Position numbers and translations under genes: made by a program. The notes beneath the pieces were generated by a model. That model had not been told where the DNA came from, searched no databases, and worked only from the letters and a program-made list of their open reading frames with translations. This document shows, in pieces, positions 49,145 to 62,679 of a stretch of 64,000 bases of DNA. The DNA is from Flaccisagitta enflata (Eukaryota > Chaetognatha > Sagittoidea > Aphragmophora). The stretch's first letter is position 1; the number at the start of each line of letters is the position of its first letter. Where the stretch lies: assembly GCA_965153355.1 (NCBI GenBank), contig OZ231127.1:372001-436000 (forward strand). The letters are read 5' to 3'.

Positions 49145-49660
49145 TACGCAATACCTGCACAACGCCTGCACAACGCCTGCACAACGCCTGTACAACGCCT
49201 GCACAAAGCCTGCACAACGCCTGCATAACGCCTGCTCAACGCCTGCATAACGCCTGCACAACGCCTGCTCAACGCCTGCACAATGCCCGCATAACGCCTG
49301 TACAACGCCTGCACAACGCCTGCACAACGACGGCACAGTGCCTGCACAACGCCCGCAAAACGCCTGCACAACGCCTGCACAACGCCTGCTCAACGCCTGC
49401 ACAACGCCTGCACAACGCCTGCTCAACGCCTGCACAACACCTGCACAACGCCTGCACAACATCTGCACAACGCCTGCACGACGCCTGCTCAACGCCTGCA
49501 CAACGCCTGCACAACGCCTGCTCAACGCCTGCACAACGCCTGCACAACGCCTGCACAACGCCTGCACAACGCCTGTACAACGCAACGCCTGCTCAATGCC
49601 TGTACAACGCCTGCGCAGTAACTGCACAACGCCTGCATAACGCCTGCATATTGGCCATGC
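49145..49660. repeat. 11-bp minisatellite, ~45 copies
   Basis: Unit GCCTGCACAAC with variants GCCTGCTCAAC, GCCTGTACAAC and GCCTGCATAAC. At 11 bp the array is open in several frames as 11-residue repeats; these are not genes. Confidence 0.96.
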
Positions 49661-50343
49661 TCTGACGCGACCATACCTTTAACAGGATATGATGAAAAGC
49701 AAAGACTTATGTAATTGACTTCTGATTCATGGTTCACTCTCCACGGTCTTCACCTCTCACAATAATAATTGTTTGAAATGAGCGCTCCATAACTGGGATT
49801 TCTCATCTAAATCTCATTTGCATATTGCAGTTATCACTTAAATTGCCTCGATCAAGTTTTGTCCATTTGACAACAAGAACACCTAATGGACACTTGCTTA
49901 GATATCATTCTGTGATGGCTAGATCATGTTGAAATAAACGACAAGTTCTTTTGCTGAGGATCCCATTTATGGTAAGAAAAATATCATTTGAGAAGGGATT
50001 TAGCTTATAGGAAATATAATATCCAAAAAAAGTTATTATCGATCATATCGTTATCGTTTCATTGCGTTATATATTGATATTTAAAATTTGGAAGTGCCAC
50101 TTATGTTCGCACTTGAGAGATGAGACCTAGCGCCCCCTGATCTCGGTCGCCAACTTAGCTACTAGGTAGCTAGATTAAGCTACTACAGAGGGGTACATAG
50201 CTACCAAAAAAGGCGTTTAGCTACCAGCTACTTATTCATATACTTTTGATGATTTCCTTTAGATACTTGAACATCTATTTAGCTACTTGAGACTGATGTC
50301 TTTTGCTACGAAAATAGTTTGTCATAAGAGGGAAAATCTTCAT
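49661..50343. other. No recognised gene
   Basis: AT-rich unique sequence; TAGCTACC-like words recur near 50150-50290. Confidence 0.45.
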
Positions 50344-50382
50344 GTCTCTGTCTCGCTGTCTCTCTCTCTCTCTGTCTGTCTA

Positions 50383-50433
<51 letters not shown>

Positions 50434-50440
50434 GTCTCTC
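50344..50440. repeat. (CT)n / (TGTC)n microsatellite
   Basis: CT runs interrupted by CTGTCTGTC. Confidence 0.95.
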
Positions 50441-50587
50441 TTGTTTTGTTTTGGTGTTGCAGTGCTAGCGTCGGTCAGCCTATCCCTCCGTCTCTGTATC
50501 AGTTTGTCAGCATCAAGTTTTGACTTACTACTTTCAAGGGGCTGACCAACACCACCTATACAATACAGCTCAGTTAGTTGTATTTTT

Positions 50588-50815
50588 AGTCGCATACGAC
50601 ACGACTCTACACCCCGCTTTGTTGGTTGATCCGTCGGTCCATCTATCCATCTCTCCATCAGATCGTCAGTTCATTGGTCCATCGGTCCGTCCATTTGTCT
50701 GTCCATCCGTCTGTCTATCACACTTTACTTTTTTTTTAGTCATTTTGAGTCATTCTAAGTCAAATTAAGTCATATTACGCTACATTGAGTCACTTAAGTC
50801 AAATAGGTCAATTTA
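50588..50815 (-). mobile_element. Family F element, left end missing
   Basis: The right-end hairpin AGTCGCATACGACACGACT at 50588 is followed (minus-strand upstream) by GTCC/ATCC tetranucleotides and then a run of ~10-bp AAGTCATTTTG-like units to 50812, the same core as in 37095-37330. No left end is seen. Confidence 0.6.
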
Positions 50816-50874
50816 ATTGTTTAAGGCTTCAAAATGAAGTTACCCTGAAATTTTTTTTTTCTTTTATAGAATGT

Positions 50875-51190
50875 CAAATACTAGTGTAAAAAACCCTTTC
50901 CAAAATTCTCAGAGAATTGAAAACCAAATACATTGAGAGCCACAGCCTGACTTGGGCATGAGGAGTTTGAGGTTTTTGTTGAAGATAGACAAGACATGTG
51001 CAACAGGGTAGACCTGAAAAATATTTAAATTCTATTTTTTTACATACAATAAATCCAAGAAAAAATCTGTAAAATGTAACCCTATAGAGGCTAGTAGGTT
51101 TTTTGGGAATTTGTTCCAGGTCTACCCTGGCCACATGTCTTCTCATCTTCAGTAAAAATTTCAGCCTTTTACACAGTTCTATTCGCTAGC
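50875..51190. mobile_element. Foldback element N
   Basis: GAAGATAGACAAGACATGTG..GGGTAGACCTG (50980-51016) is matched inverted by CAGGTCTACCCTGGCCACAT..CATCTTC (51118-51152), and weaker pairing continues outward. Ends and duplication not resolved. Confidence 0.55.
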
Positions 51191-51468
51191 GAATGTCTAG
51201 AAAATAAATAATCACTTTGTCATTCATTGGCAGTTGAAATTCGGATAGAAAATGCACGGTAAAGATACAATTCATGAACGATTTTTTTCATCAACTCTTT
51301 TTTAGCCTCCTAACTATCAGTTTTAAAGCACAAATTCATGAAAGCAGTCATGTTCAGGCTAGTGAGTAGATTGTCTGACATGACACTCGAGACACGTGCA
51401 GCAAAAGGTGAGAATAGAAATAAATTTCTTTAAACATTGACAATTTGTGATTAAGGAAAGACAGTCGG

Positions 51469-51528
<60 letters not shown>

Positions 51529-51614
51529 CTGGCTCTTGAAATATCTTCTTCTCACTCTGAAAATGCTTCTGCGGATCTTTATGGCAGCAATAAAACGAAA
51601 AAAGTTAGGTAAAA
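51191..51614. other. Unique sequence with a (CT)n tract
   Basis: (CT)n at about 51474-51524; otherwise nothing recognised. Confidence 0.6.
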
Positions 51615-51995
51615 TCGCCGTCGTCGGACAGCAGTAAAAATGGTCCTGACAGCAACACCAAATCCAAGACTAACTGCAGCATTATCAGTGTTGGTCCACT
51701 GCTGTTTTTAGGACCGCTTCAGCCAACACTGCTAATCTTGTGATTGGTGGTACTGTCAAGACCACTTTTATTGGTGCTGTCAAGAGCATTTTTACCAAAT
51801 TTTCTACTAATCATTTCAGGGACACTTTAACCAACACTGTTACTGTTAGTCTTGTGTTTGCTAGTGCCGTCAGGAACACTTATACTCTCAATGTTTGCTT
51901 TTGGATTGCTGGTGCTGTTAGAACTATTTTGGTTGCTCCTGTCGGGACATCTTTAGCCAGCACTGCTAGTCTTGTATTTGCTAATGCTGACAGGT
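51615..51995. repeat. Degenerate ~50-bp tandem array, left part
   Basis: Loose units with CTAGTCTTGTGTTTGCTAGTG, CTGTCAGGACCACTTT and AACCAACACTG recur. The array continues at 52502-52790 after G2. A plus-strand frame through it is an array artefact. Confidence 0.65.
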
Positions 51996-52501
51996 TTGGA
52001 AGCTTCACATAGCAAAAGTTGGTCATTTCTTTGCACCTTCTTTACCTAATATGGAGTAGCTAATTCTAGGACCCTTACTATTTTTCTTTAATCATAAGTT
52101 GTTTATATTTTGTCTCTTAGCAAATCTTTTTTTAAGACCTAATTTGCAGTTGGATAAATGAATATGATGACATTCTTTGAATCAATTATTACTAATCTTT
52201 TCTTTTTAAAGAATTGTTAATGTATTTCTTTAGTAAGCTCTTTCATAGTTTATGTTTTAATATTTTAGCTGCCTCTCACAAGTAGCATGATTTCTTTAAA
52301 CACAGAATTTTCCTCTTAGAGACAAAACTACATATTTTGCCGATTTCTGGGATTTTTGTGAAAACTTTTAGGCCAAAACAAAAATGGAATATATAAATTT
52401 TTTGATGAAATAAAAATGGTCATCTTCATGATTTTTGTTAATCCATATTACCTCAGCAGAGTGAAGAGAAACGCCAAACTTTTGCTTTGTGAAGCACCCA
52501 A
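51996..52501. mobile_element. MITE G2, MULE-like with perfect 9-bp duplication
   Basis: TTGGAAGCTTCACATAGCAA at left and TTTGCTTTGTGAAGCACCCAA at right; CTGACAGGT flanks both (51987-51995, 52502-52510). It is in opposite orientation to G1 (30534). The two interiors align over GAAGATGATCATTTTT and TTTGTTTTGGCC. Confidence 0.87.
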
Positions 52502-52510
52502 CTGACAGGT

Positions 52511-53029
52511 TCCACTTAACTGCTGCTGTCAGGGCCACTGAAACCAAAACTGTCACTCGTGGGATTGCTGGTACATGGTTCATGTTGTTGTCAGGACCAG
52601 GACTCCAACCACACCTGCCAGCAAGCACACATGCGCTCCAGCAGTCCTGAAGTTGCCGATATGTCCCCTCATGTCAGAACTAATTTAACCAACCCTGTTA
52701 CTCATGTAATTGCAGATGTGCAACTACCTAAAATTGATACGACATGTTGCCTGATTGCAATTGTGTTGCAGTCAGGATCACTTGAATTCTAAAGTCTTGT
52801 GATTGCCAAGGTGACCGCTCTGACCCTTGACCTTGTCAATGTCTTCGGACCCATACAAACTTGGGTCGTCTGTGTGCGTCATTAATGACCTTTTCCGATG
52901 TTAAGTAACCTTCGAGAAATTTTCGCTGCTCTACTTGAGTTAGTATCACAATTTCATACAAGAGTTTCCTTCAAAGTGACGAACTTAAGTTCATGGTCGG
53001 CGCTAATAGAGGACGAAGGAGGAAAATTG
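52511..53029. other. Right part of the ~50-bp array, then unique sequence
   Basis: CTGCTGTCAGGGCCACTGAAACC and related words to about 52790; nothing recognised to 53029. Confidence 0.5.
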
Positions 53030-53059
53030 CAATTGTTGTTGTTGTTATGTTGTTGTTGC

Positions 53060-53090
<31 letters not shown>

Positions 53091-53262
53091 GCTGCTGCTG
53101 CTGTTGTTGCTGTTGTTATCGTCGGCAACGTTGTTGCTGATGCTGCTGTTGCTGTTGCTGTTGCTGACCGAAACCGTGCAGGTTGGAAAAAACCACTTCG
53201 TTGTTGCTGTTGTTGTTGTCGGCGTTGTTGCTGTTGTTGTTGTTGTTGTTGATGTCTACATA
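53030..53262. repeat. (GTT)n/(GCT)n microsatellite
   Basis: Mixed GTT and GCT triplets, broken by TATCGTCGGCAACG near 53118 and by ~35 bp of unique sequence near 53167-53200. Confidence 0.92.
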
Positions 53263-53671
53263 AACCCTCATCCATAGCATTGAATGATTAACATTGCTTC
53301 ATATTTAGATGAAAGAAAGCTGTTTTTTCCGCATTTCGTTCTTCTTTACTGCGTTCACGGAGCTGAGGGGGTTCATTCTTTTACTCACGCTTGTAACAAG
53401 GTTTTCTTGTACAGCAAACCCGCATCATGGAGCTATTTTTGGAATATTGAAAGGAGGTTTTCCATTTCGTTGTTTATGCAACGACAGGGCAACAAACTCT
53501 AATCCGAAATTCTGACATGTGTGTACCAAGTTTTGTTATCTGCAATTCTAACAAAACAAACGAGCCAATTAATCTCTCCTTTCAATATGACGTTATTATG
53601 CGGTTTACGGGCAACAACAGCCCGAGCTGGAGAAAGGTGACCTTACTAATCTTCTTTCGTCTGATCTAGTA
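53263..53671. other. No recognised gene
   Basis: Unique sequence; short open frames without support. Confidence 0.45.
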
Positions 53672-54118
53672 CAGAAGATGTTGTCAAGACTTGGAAATAC
53701 GAGGGCACTCATATCCTCAATATTCATTATGCAATTAAAAATGATGTAAAGATGATCGGCTAAAGAGTGGATGCTTGATTTGTTCTCTTGATTAACTCAC
53801 CAATTATGAACGCATTGCTAAATATCGCATTGCTAAATATTTTATGAAAAGAATATACTCTTTGTTTGCTTTTGCAAATTCAAATTTGACAATTATTCAA
53901 TAAAGGAAAAAAAAAACCGAAAAGACAAAAACAAAAATACAAAAACAAACTATTGCTCCCACCATTATACACGAGAAGTTTCTTAGGGTTAACTACAGAC
54001 TACAGAGAAATATTTCACTCAACCTCTTGGAATCTAAGCATCACGTCACGAAGAAAGAAAACATTGATTGTTTTGACCATAAATTCCCCGTAACTCCAAG
54101 TCTAGACAATATCTTCTG
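53672..54118. mobile_element. Family H element H2 (TA target)
   Basis: CAGAAGATGTTGTCAAGACT + TGGAAATACGAGGG at left, CCCCGTAACTCCAAGTCTAG + ACAATATCTTCTG at right. TA lies outside both ends (53670-53671, 54119-54120). Confidence 0.75.
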
Positions 54119-54485
54119 TACCTAACACCAGACAGATGCTGAGATATGAGGATTCATTAGAAAAAGCCACGTTCCTCATAATAACATTAATCTCGATAAC
54201 GTGATAAACGTGATAGATGGAAATCTCTGATGACGCCACAAATAGATAATCACACCACGCAAAATATTGCCAGACCAAAATCAATTTCGCAACTGAACGA
54301 GGGCGAATGACTGATATAGTTGAACATCACTGGAGGAAGAAGAAGATGGAGGGCGGCTGCCAGATTGAGGACATAAAAGATGAAAAAGGACAACAAAGTG
54401 GATAAGGGCATAAACAAGAACTGCTTACTGCTTTTTAAAATCTCTTGATTGACCATCTGAGCTCTCATAAGGGCTAAAGGAAGTA

Positions 54486-55125
54486 CTATCTTGGCGGAAA
54501 GAAACGCGACAATTGTTAAATTATTATCAAATTTGAAGTAGTACTGCTTCTAAAGTCTGAACGAAAAAAGCTATAGACCCCAAATTGGTCCCATTATAAA
54601 GGTCTGTGTCAAATCTTCAAAATGAGACCAAATTGAAGTATTTAGCATTATTTGTTCAGAAGCAGCACTCTAAGTCATGATGCACACGAAGGGGCAATTT
54701 TCATGGTCAAGTCATCTTTGAAAAAAATTTCAATGTGATTAATTTACAATTTAAGAAAAAAAATTACATTTTCACTGCATATTATAAATTTTTTTGCATT
54801 GACAAACATTTATATGTACAAAATCAGTATAAAAAGTAGAAAAAACTTGTGAAAAAATGAGAAATTTAAAAGAGAATTCCTTGACTTGTTTTGGGTGAAA
54901 TTCTTAATCTGTCTCTGAATGCAAAATTTTGCATATCTAAGAGCATAGCCCTTTTCTAAACACACATGAGAAAAAAGCCATGTTTTTAGAAATGCAAATT
55001 TTTGCATTCAGAGACAGATTAAGAATTTCACGCAAAATGATTTGCCAAACTTGCTGCTCGTGTGCACCGCGACCTAAATTGGATGCTACTTTAAGCCACT
55101 GTCGCGTTTCTTTCCGCCAAGATGG
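54486..55125. mobile_element. MITE I, Tc1/mariner-type (TA target)
   Basis: CTATCTTGGCGGAAAGAAAC + GCGACA at left is matched inverted at 55100-55125 over 26 bp with one mismatch; TA flanks both (54484-54485, 55126-55127). A nested inverted pair GAAATTCTTAATCTGTCTCT ... AGAGACAGATTAAGAATTTC (54896-55030) makes an inner ~135-bp foldback. Confidence 0.85.
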
Positions 55126-55174
55126 TAGGAGAAGGAGGGCGGCTAACAGATGTAGGACGTAAAAGATGACTAGG

Positions 55175-55795
55175 CACTACTGTCTGACAGCCGATCCAGG
55201 GTAAGAAAGACATTACTCCGGTTTTTTTTTTCAGTTTTGCCAAGTTCATACATGTACAATAAAACAACAATCGAGAGGGAAATTTTTCCTGGAGCGCTTT
55301 TTTTTTGTAATTTTTTTGAAAATCAGAAAAAATTAGCCCCATTTTCAATGCAGATTCTACTGAGGTGAGTTTATTTAATTTTTGATTCCATATTGTTAAT
55401 CTAGGCATTATTCTCTTTCATTTGAAAGGTTGCACTTTATACTTTTTATGCAAAGAATTTAAACTTTCATTTTTTGAGTCACCGTTACAAAAAAGTAACG
55501 GTGGCTCAAAAAAAGAAAACTTAATTTCTGTATCAAACCATATAGTGTGACCTATCAAATAAAAGCAAATTTTGCATAGAATAACAATATGGAATCAAAA
55601 AATGAGTCAATGCAACTCACAATGGTCTGCATTACCGACACCTTTCCTGTAGGTGAAAATTTTTTTTCAAAAAGCGCACCAGGAAAGATTTCCCTCTCGA
55701 TTGTTCTTGTATTGTACACATATAAAATCGACAAAACTGCAAAAAAATGCAGAGTGATGTCATTCTTACCATGGATCGGCTGTCAGACAGTAGTG
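55175..55795. mobile_element. MITE J, CMC/Chapaev-like (CACTA ends, TAGG duplication)
   Basis: CACTACTGTCTGACAGCCGA at left is exactly inverted at right (ends CAGTAGTG). The arms pair through ~120 bp and, more loosely, to a central hairpin GAGTCACCGTTAC / GTAACGGTGGCTC (55477-55513). TAGG occurs on both sides (55171-55174, 55796-55799), and the neighbouring minisatellite units read AAAGATGACCAGGACAAC, so a single tetranucleotide is the empty site. Four-bp duplications with CAC ends fit the Chapaev branch of CMC elements. Confidence 0.82.
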
Positions 55796-56480
55796 TAGGA
55801 CAACTAAGTGGATAAGGACATAAGTAGGGACAGCTTACCCTCTCTGAGTATCCCTTGATCTACCATCTGAGCTCTTATGAGGACTGGAGGAAGAAGGAGA
55901 AGGAAGACGGCTACCAGATGAAGGACATAAAAGATGACCAGGACAACAGTGTGGATAAGGACATAAAAACGGACATAAATGAGGACAGCTTACCACCTTT
56001 TACTATCCCTTGATCGACTATCTGAGCTCTTATGAGGACGGGAGGAAGAAGGAGAAGGAGAACAGCTACCAGATGGAGGAAATAAAAGATGACAAGGACA
56101 TCAAAGAGGATAAGGACATAAATGAAGGGTGAGCATGAGAATTGGAGGGAGGAGGAGCAGGAGGGCGGCTACCAGATGGAGGATGTAAAAGATAACCGGG
56201 ACATCAAAGTGGATAAAGACATAAATCAGGACTGCTTACCGCCCTTTAGTATCCCTTGATCTACCATCAGAGCTCTCATGACAACTGGAGGGAGGAGGAG
56301 GAGGAGGGCGGCTACTTGATGGAGGACATAAGAGATGACAAGGACAACAAAGTGGATCATGACATAAATGAGGACAGCTTACCGCCTTTTAGTATCCCTT
56401 GATCTACCATCTGAGCTCTCATGAGAACTGGAGGGAGGAGGAGGAGGAGAGCGGCTACCAGATGGAGGACGCAGGCGATT

Positions 56481-57446
<966 letters not shown>

Positions 57447-57900
57447 AGAATGAATGAATGAATGAATGAATGAATGAATGAATGAATGAATGAATGAATG
57501 AATGAAAGAATGAATAAATGAGTGATTTAATGAAAAAATGAATGTATGGACAAAAAGATGAATGAATGGATAAATTGATGAACAAACGAGTGAATCAGTG
57601 TATGAATAAATAAAAAAATGATTCACTGAATGAATAGATAAAAAAGGAATGAACCAATGGATGAAAGAATGAATAGATGAATGAATGAATCAATAGATAC
57701 GTCAAAGAAATGGATGAATGAACCAATGAATGAATGAATGAATGAATAAGTGTAAGAATGGATGAATAGATGAATGGATGAATGGACGAACGGATGAACA
57801 GATAAATGGATGAATGGATGATTGAATGATTGAGTCTATGAACAAGCAAATAGATGAATGAATAAATAGATAAATGAAGGAATGAACGCATTAGAAAGCA
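57447..57900. repeat. (GAAT)n tetranucleotide array
   Basis: Perfect GAAT at about 57450-57506, then degenerate GAAT/GGAT/AAAT units to 57895. Confidence 0.93.
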
Positions 57901-58251
57901 TCAGAATGATATCGCTTTACTGCAAGAGGTCAGGAACGGGGTGTTACCCTACAATTTCACAAATCTTCAGTTCGAGTGTTTTTTTAATCATTAACCAGAA
58001 GGAATAATCGAAAACAATTTTGAACGGTTCCTACAGTAACCACCAAACAAAACACTCTCCAATTTCCAACAGTATGTGACACTGTACTCACATGCAAAGG
58101 CCCGAGAGAGCGAGAATAATGAGATATAGATGGAGTTGCATCTCTGGTCTTTGAGTGTGTTTCCAAGGAACAACGAGAAATCCTTTGTACAGAGACATGG
58201 CACGAAATAACAACCACGTCTCTATTGCCACAACAACCACGCAGTACCTAA
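57901..58251. other. No recognised feature
   Basis: Unique sequence. The minus-strand frames near 57984-58217 lack support. Confidence 0.45.
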
Positions 58252-58830
<579 letters not shown>

Positions 58831-59461
58831 GTAATTGTTAAGTGTACAAAAACGATCAGATTACAAATGAAGGCAACATTTCAAAACCAACCAGCAATAA
58901 CTTGATTATAAACAAAACTACTTTACAATAAAGTCGACTTTCGCCGGCTGGAAAAAAACAGTAAAGGGTAGCGTCTTTTCCTTTGGAAGTTTAATCATAG
59001 TTCATATCTTTTTGTGTGTGCATCTCATCATGTATGGCTAATATTCTGACATGTTCAGTGACCCCCCAAATCATCAGCAATTTGACATAGATAGTGCAGA
59101 ACAAGCAGCCTCGATTAAGGGATAATGAGAGTTTGCGAAAAGGAAAAAAAAACATACTCAAGAAAAAACTGTTGATTGTTACTATTTGAAAGAAAAAAAG
59201 TTAAAAGAAAAAAAGTTAACTTTTTTTTAGCTATGAATTTTAAAAAAATTTATACTTGCTTGGAAATGGCACAACTTCTTTAAATTCTCCATGTTTCAAA
59301 AAATAGATTTACATAATTCAACTTTTTTTTTCAATTTCTCTCTTTTCTCTTCTGAGCAATACTGAGAAAAAAAGAAATACTCCACAAAAATACTCAAGGG
59401 AAATTCGCAATGCTGTGCCTAATACTCCAAGTTTAACTCCAAGAAATACTCCACAAAAACA
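58831..59461. other. No gene
   Basis: AT-rich sequence. AAGAAATACTCCACAAAAA occurs twice (about 59372, 59440), and TACTCAAGGGAAATTCGCAATG (59391) resembles TACTCAAAGGAAATGAGCAATG just right of H3 (61970). Confidence 0.5.
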
Positions 59462-61969
59462 CAGTAGATGTCGTCTAGACTTGGAAATACGGGGGAATTC
59501 ATTACAGGAAGACAAATAAAGTTAGGAGGGTGATATTTGGAATATAGACTAATAAAAGGATGCTTTATTGCCCATGGGTGTTGGTTGCCATGGAAACACA
59601 TTTCTATGTATTTACGCTACTACCTAGGAAATAAATATAGATTCAACTTCAATTTAAGATATCTTGGCCTTAAAAAACGCCAGATAACTTTGTAAAAAGA
59701 TCAAATTAATCTGCATCAGAAAAATCTACAAAATGAATGCAATCTGGCACCTGTAGCTATTTTCGTTTAGAACTGACAAGCAAATGCGTGAAAACAGTCA
59801 TTTTGAAATTTGCAAAAAAATTGATGAGGTAGGATTGAAAGTAAATTACAGTGTCTTCAATTACAGTTGACTTATTCTAAACAAGTGCTGTGCCTCTCAT
59901 GCTCATCGCTCTGACATTTTCTTTTTTTCCTCCTTTAGTATATTGTTTGACGTTTTTTGTATTAAAATTTCAAGGGTCCAGGTCAAATAGTTTGTCCGTA
60001 GCATTAATTTGAAGTACCTTGTGTATACATGGCTAAGTCTGAAAAAAATCAATTATTCTCTGAAACTTTTTTCCTCTTGTAACTTATTTATTAACGGTTT
60101 GAGCTACAGATGCCAGATTAGTACAAGATGGTTTGATGAAGTTTCAGGGATGGAATTGAAAAACAGTTTATCAACACATTATTATACAATAATAATATAA
60201 CATATAGTTAACTGAATACAGACCCCTAAGGGGTCCAAACAAATGGTTGCTATTAGTACAAAAACCTTAAACGTAAGATACTGTTTGATTTCTTCACGTA
60301 TTCACAAGTTGATAGATTTTAGTTTGTTTTTAGATCCTAATAGTCCCAAAACAATTCCACTACATGATGTTGTCATTGCTGTTGTCAGCTGTCGTGCTGA
60401 AGCTGATATCGCCTATTTTGTTGCTGTTGTTGTCATTGTCATTGTAATTATTGATATAGTTCCAATATCATTGGTGTTTCTGATGTCGCCGCTGCTATCG
60501 CCGTTGCTGTTTCCATATGTTTCGCCATAATTGTCGCCACAGCGGTCCCCATAGCTGTCGCCATTCACAGCAGTTGTCAAGAGTTAGTAATCATGTGAGA
60601 AATTATTTGTTTGATGAAGTTTTTGTCAAGTTCATTGCCAGGTCAAAAAATGGAATCATGACACCCAAACCTTCTTCATGCACGACAATCAGAATTGCAG
60701 AACAAGACATAACAATGTCTTAATTAGGTAATCAGAAGCAGTGATGCAAAGGCTATCTTAGGAATTGGGCAGGTATAGTGATTCAAAATCCTCTCATTAA
60801 TGACAAGTCACCATTGGGGAATTTTGAACCAATGGACAGATGGATGGAAAGAGACAGATGGATAGGAAGACAGAGAGCAAATGGACCGACTTACTGACAA
60901 ACTGATCAAGGTAATTGCAAAAAACTACATCAAATCATCTTCAACTTGAGACCTATCTCGCATCTGTAGCTCAATCCATTTTGAAATGAGAGAAATTTGA
61001 AAAAGAAGGCATTGATAAACAATCAACTTTTTCAGTCAAAACCATGAATATATGAAATACTTCAAATTAGTGCTTCAGACAAACTAGTCGACATAGACCC
61101 TTGAAATTTTGATACAAAAGACGTCAAACAATATACTGAAGGAGGAAAAAAAGAAAAATACAGAGTGATGACCATGAGAGGCACACCATCTATTTAGAAT
61201 AAGTCAAACGTAATTGAATTAAAAAAAAGCAAATTACCTTTTGCCGAAAATCAAAAGATGAGTTTAACGGTTATTTGTAGCTTTAACCATTTAGAAAATG
61301 AGACAAGCAAAAAAAGTAAAGTAAAAACATGTCTTTGATATCGTTAGTCCATAGGAGTCTAACAAAAGCAGTGGAAAAATAGCATGATTTTATGAAAAAA
61401 ATGGTTTACAAATTGCCTCCCAGACGTAAAACCGGATAAGTTAATTAAGAAAAAGGTTATGTGAAATACTAGTACAATCAGTAGAATGTTTTATGTGATG
61501 TAAGGATCAGAAATCAAACAATTCTTCTGTTGATTCTATATCTATTTCCTAGGTAGTAAAGTATCAATTTTTTGAGAAATTTTTTGAGGGAACATTGCTT
61601 AAAAACAAACATTTACATAATCTCCCCACAGTATGTCTCCAGGCTAGTTATTGCTGATTTACGGTTGTTAGAGCATCACAGAGCTGCTGTCACACTTAGT
61701 TACGCTCCCTAGCAGCGGCTAAACGAGCAATATTCTTACAGAACATACTGTGGGAAAGATGTGGCAAATTTCATCTTAAACAATCTTCCCTAAAAAAATT
61801 TCTCAAAATATTGATACTTTAGCGTACTTACATGAAAATTGGTTTCCATAGCAACCAACACCCATGGGCAACAAAGCATTAGTCTATATTCCAAATATCA
61901 GTCTCTTAAGTAAATTTGTCTTCCTGCAATGAATTCCCCCGTATTTCCAAGTCTAGACGACATCTACTG
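59462..61969. mobile_element. Family H element H3: 2.5-kb foldback
   Basis: CAGTAGATGTCGTCTAGACT + TGGAAATACGGGGGAATTC at left is inverted at right (ends CTAGACGACATCTACTG). The arms (about 59462-60160 and 60930-61969) pair over several blocks, e.g. GTATATTGTTTGACG with CGTCAAACAATATAC and TTGCCATGGAAAC with GTTTCCATAGCAA. The ~770-bp centre has no recognised gene. A TA follows the right end; the left flank does not show TA. It is much longer than H1/H2 (~450-500 bp). Confidence 0.78.
61559..61819. mobile_element. TA-target MITE nested in the right arm of H3
   Basis: AAGTATCAATTTTTTGAGAA at left and TTCTCAAAATATTGATACTT at right; TA on both sides (61557-61558, 61820-61821). The left arm of H3 carries the uninterrupted equivalent (minus strand GGTAGTAGCGTAAATAC near 59627), which shows the empty site with one TA. 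Confidence 0.88.
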
Positions 61970-62121
61970 TACTCAAAGGAAATGAGCAATGCTTTGAGAA
62001 AGGCCCGATATTCAAGCGCAACCATTTTCCCCCACAAAGCCGCAATTTTTATGGCCATTAATCTTTGTGGAACTAGAAGTAGAAGTGCAATACCTTCATA
62101 TCAAAGCGGGAAAGAATGAGG

Positions 62122-62395
<274 letters not shown>

Positions 62396-62679
62396 ACAGA
62401 CAGGTAAACAGACAGATCAATTAACCGATAAAGCAGTGAATACTTTGCGTGCTCATGACAAAAAAAGAAAAAAGAATAAGTAAAGGAAAATGATAAAAAT
62501 GCGATTGATTTGGAAGTACAATTTATGGGTCTTTGTTATGTTGCTGGTTGCCATGGAAACCAGCGTGTTTGCATTTGGGATTTAAAAAACAGTTTGATAT
62601 CGACACCGAACGACGGTTGGACGCCAAAACGACTGAGACGTCTAAAATGACGATCATGTGGGCGGAGAAGACGAATAAC
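62396..62679. other. Unique sequence leading into the 21-bp array
   Basis: GTTGCTGGTTGCCATGGAAAC near 62541 resembles GTTGGTTGCCATGGAAAC in the left arm of H3. An open frame from 62533 runs into the array below. Confidence 0.5.

Larger units (their letters stand above)
54300..56480. repeat. ~142-158 bp minisatellite interrupted by MITEs I and J
   Basis: Units carry GAGGAGGGCGGCTACCAGAT, AAAGATGACAAGGACAACAA, GGACAGCTTACCGCC and CCATCTGAGCTCTCATGAG (marks near 54460, 55869, 56027, 56271, 56413). I and J sit within successive parts of one or two units; removing them restores the unit order. Confidence 0.85.

Noticed and set aside
49016-49627. Cys-rich 11-residue repeat protein
   Set aside because: Direct product of the 11-bp array; several frames are open at once.
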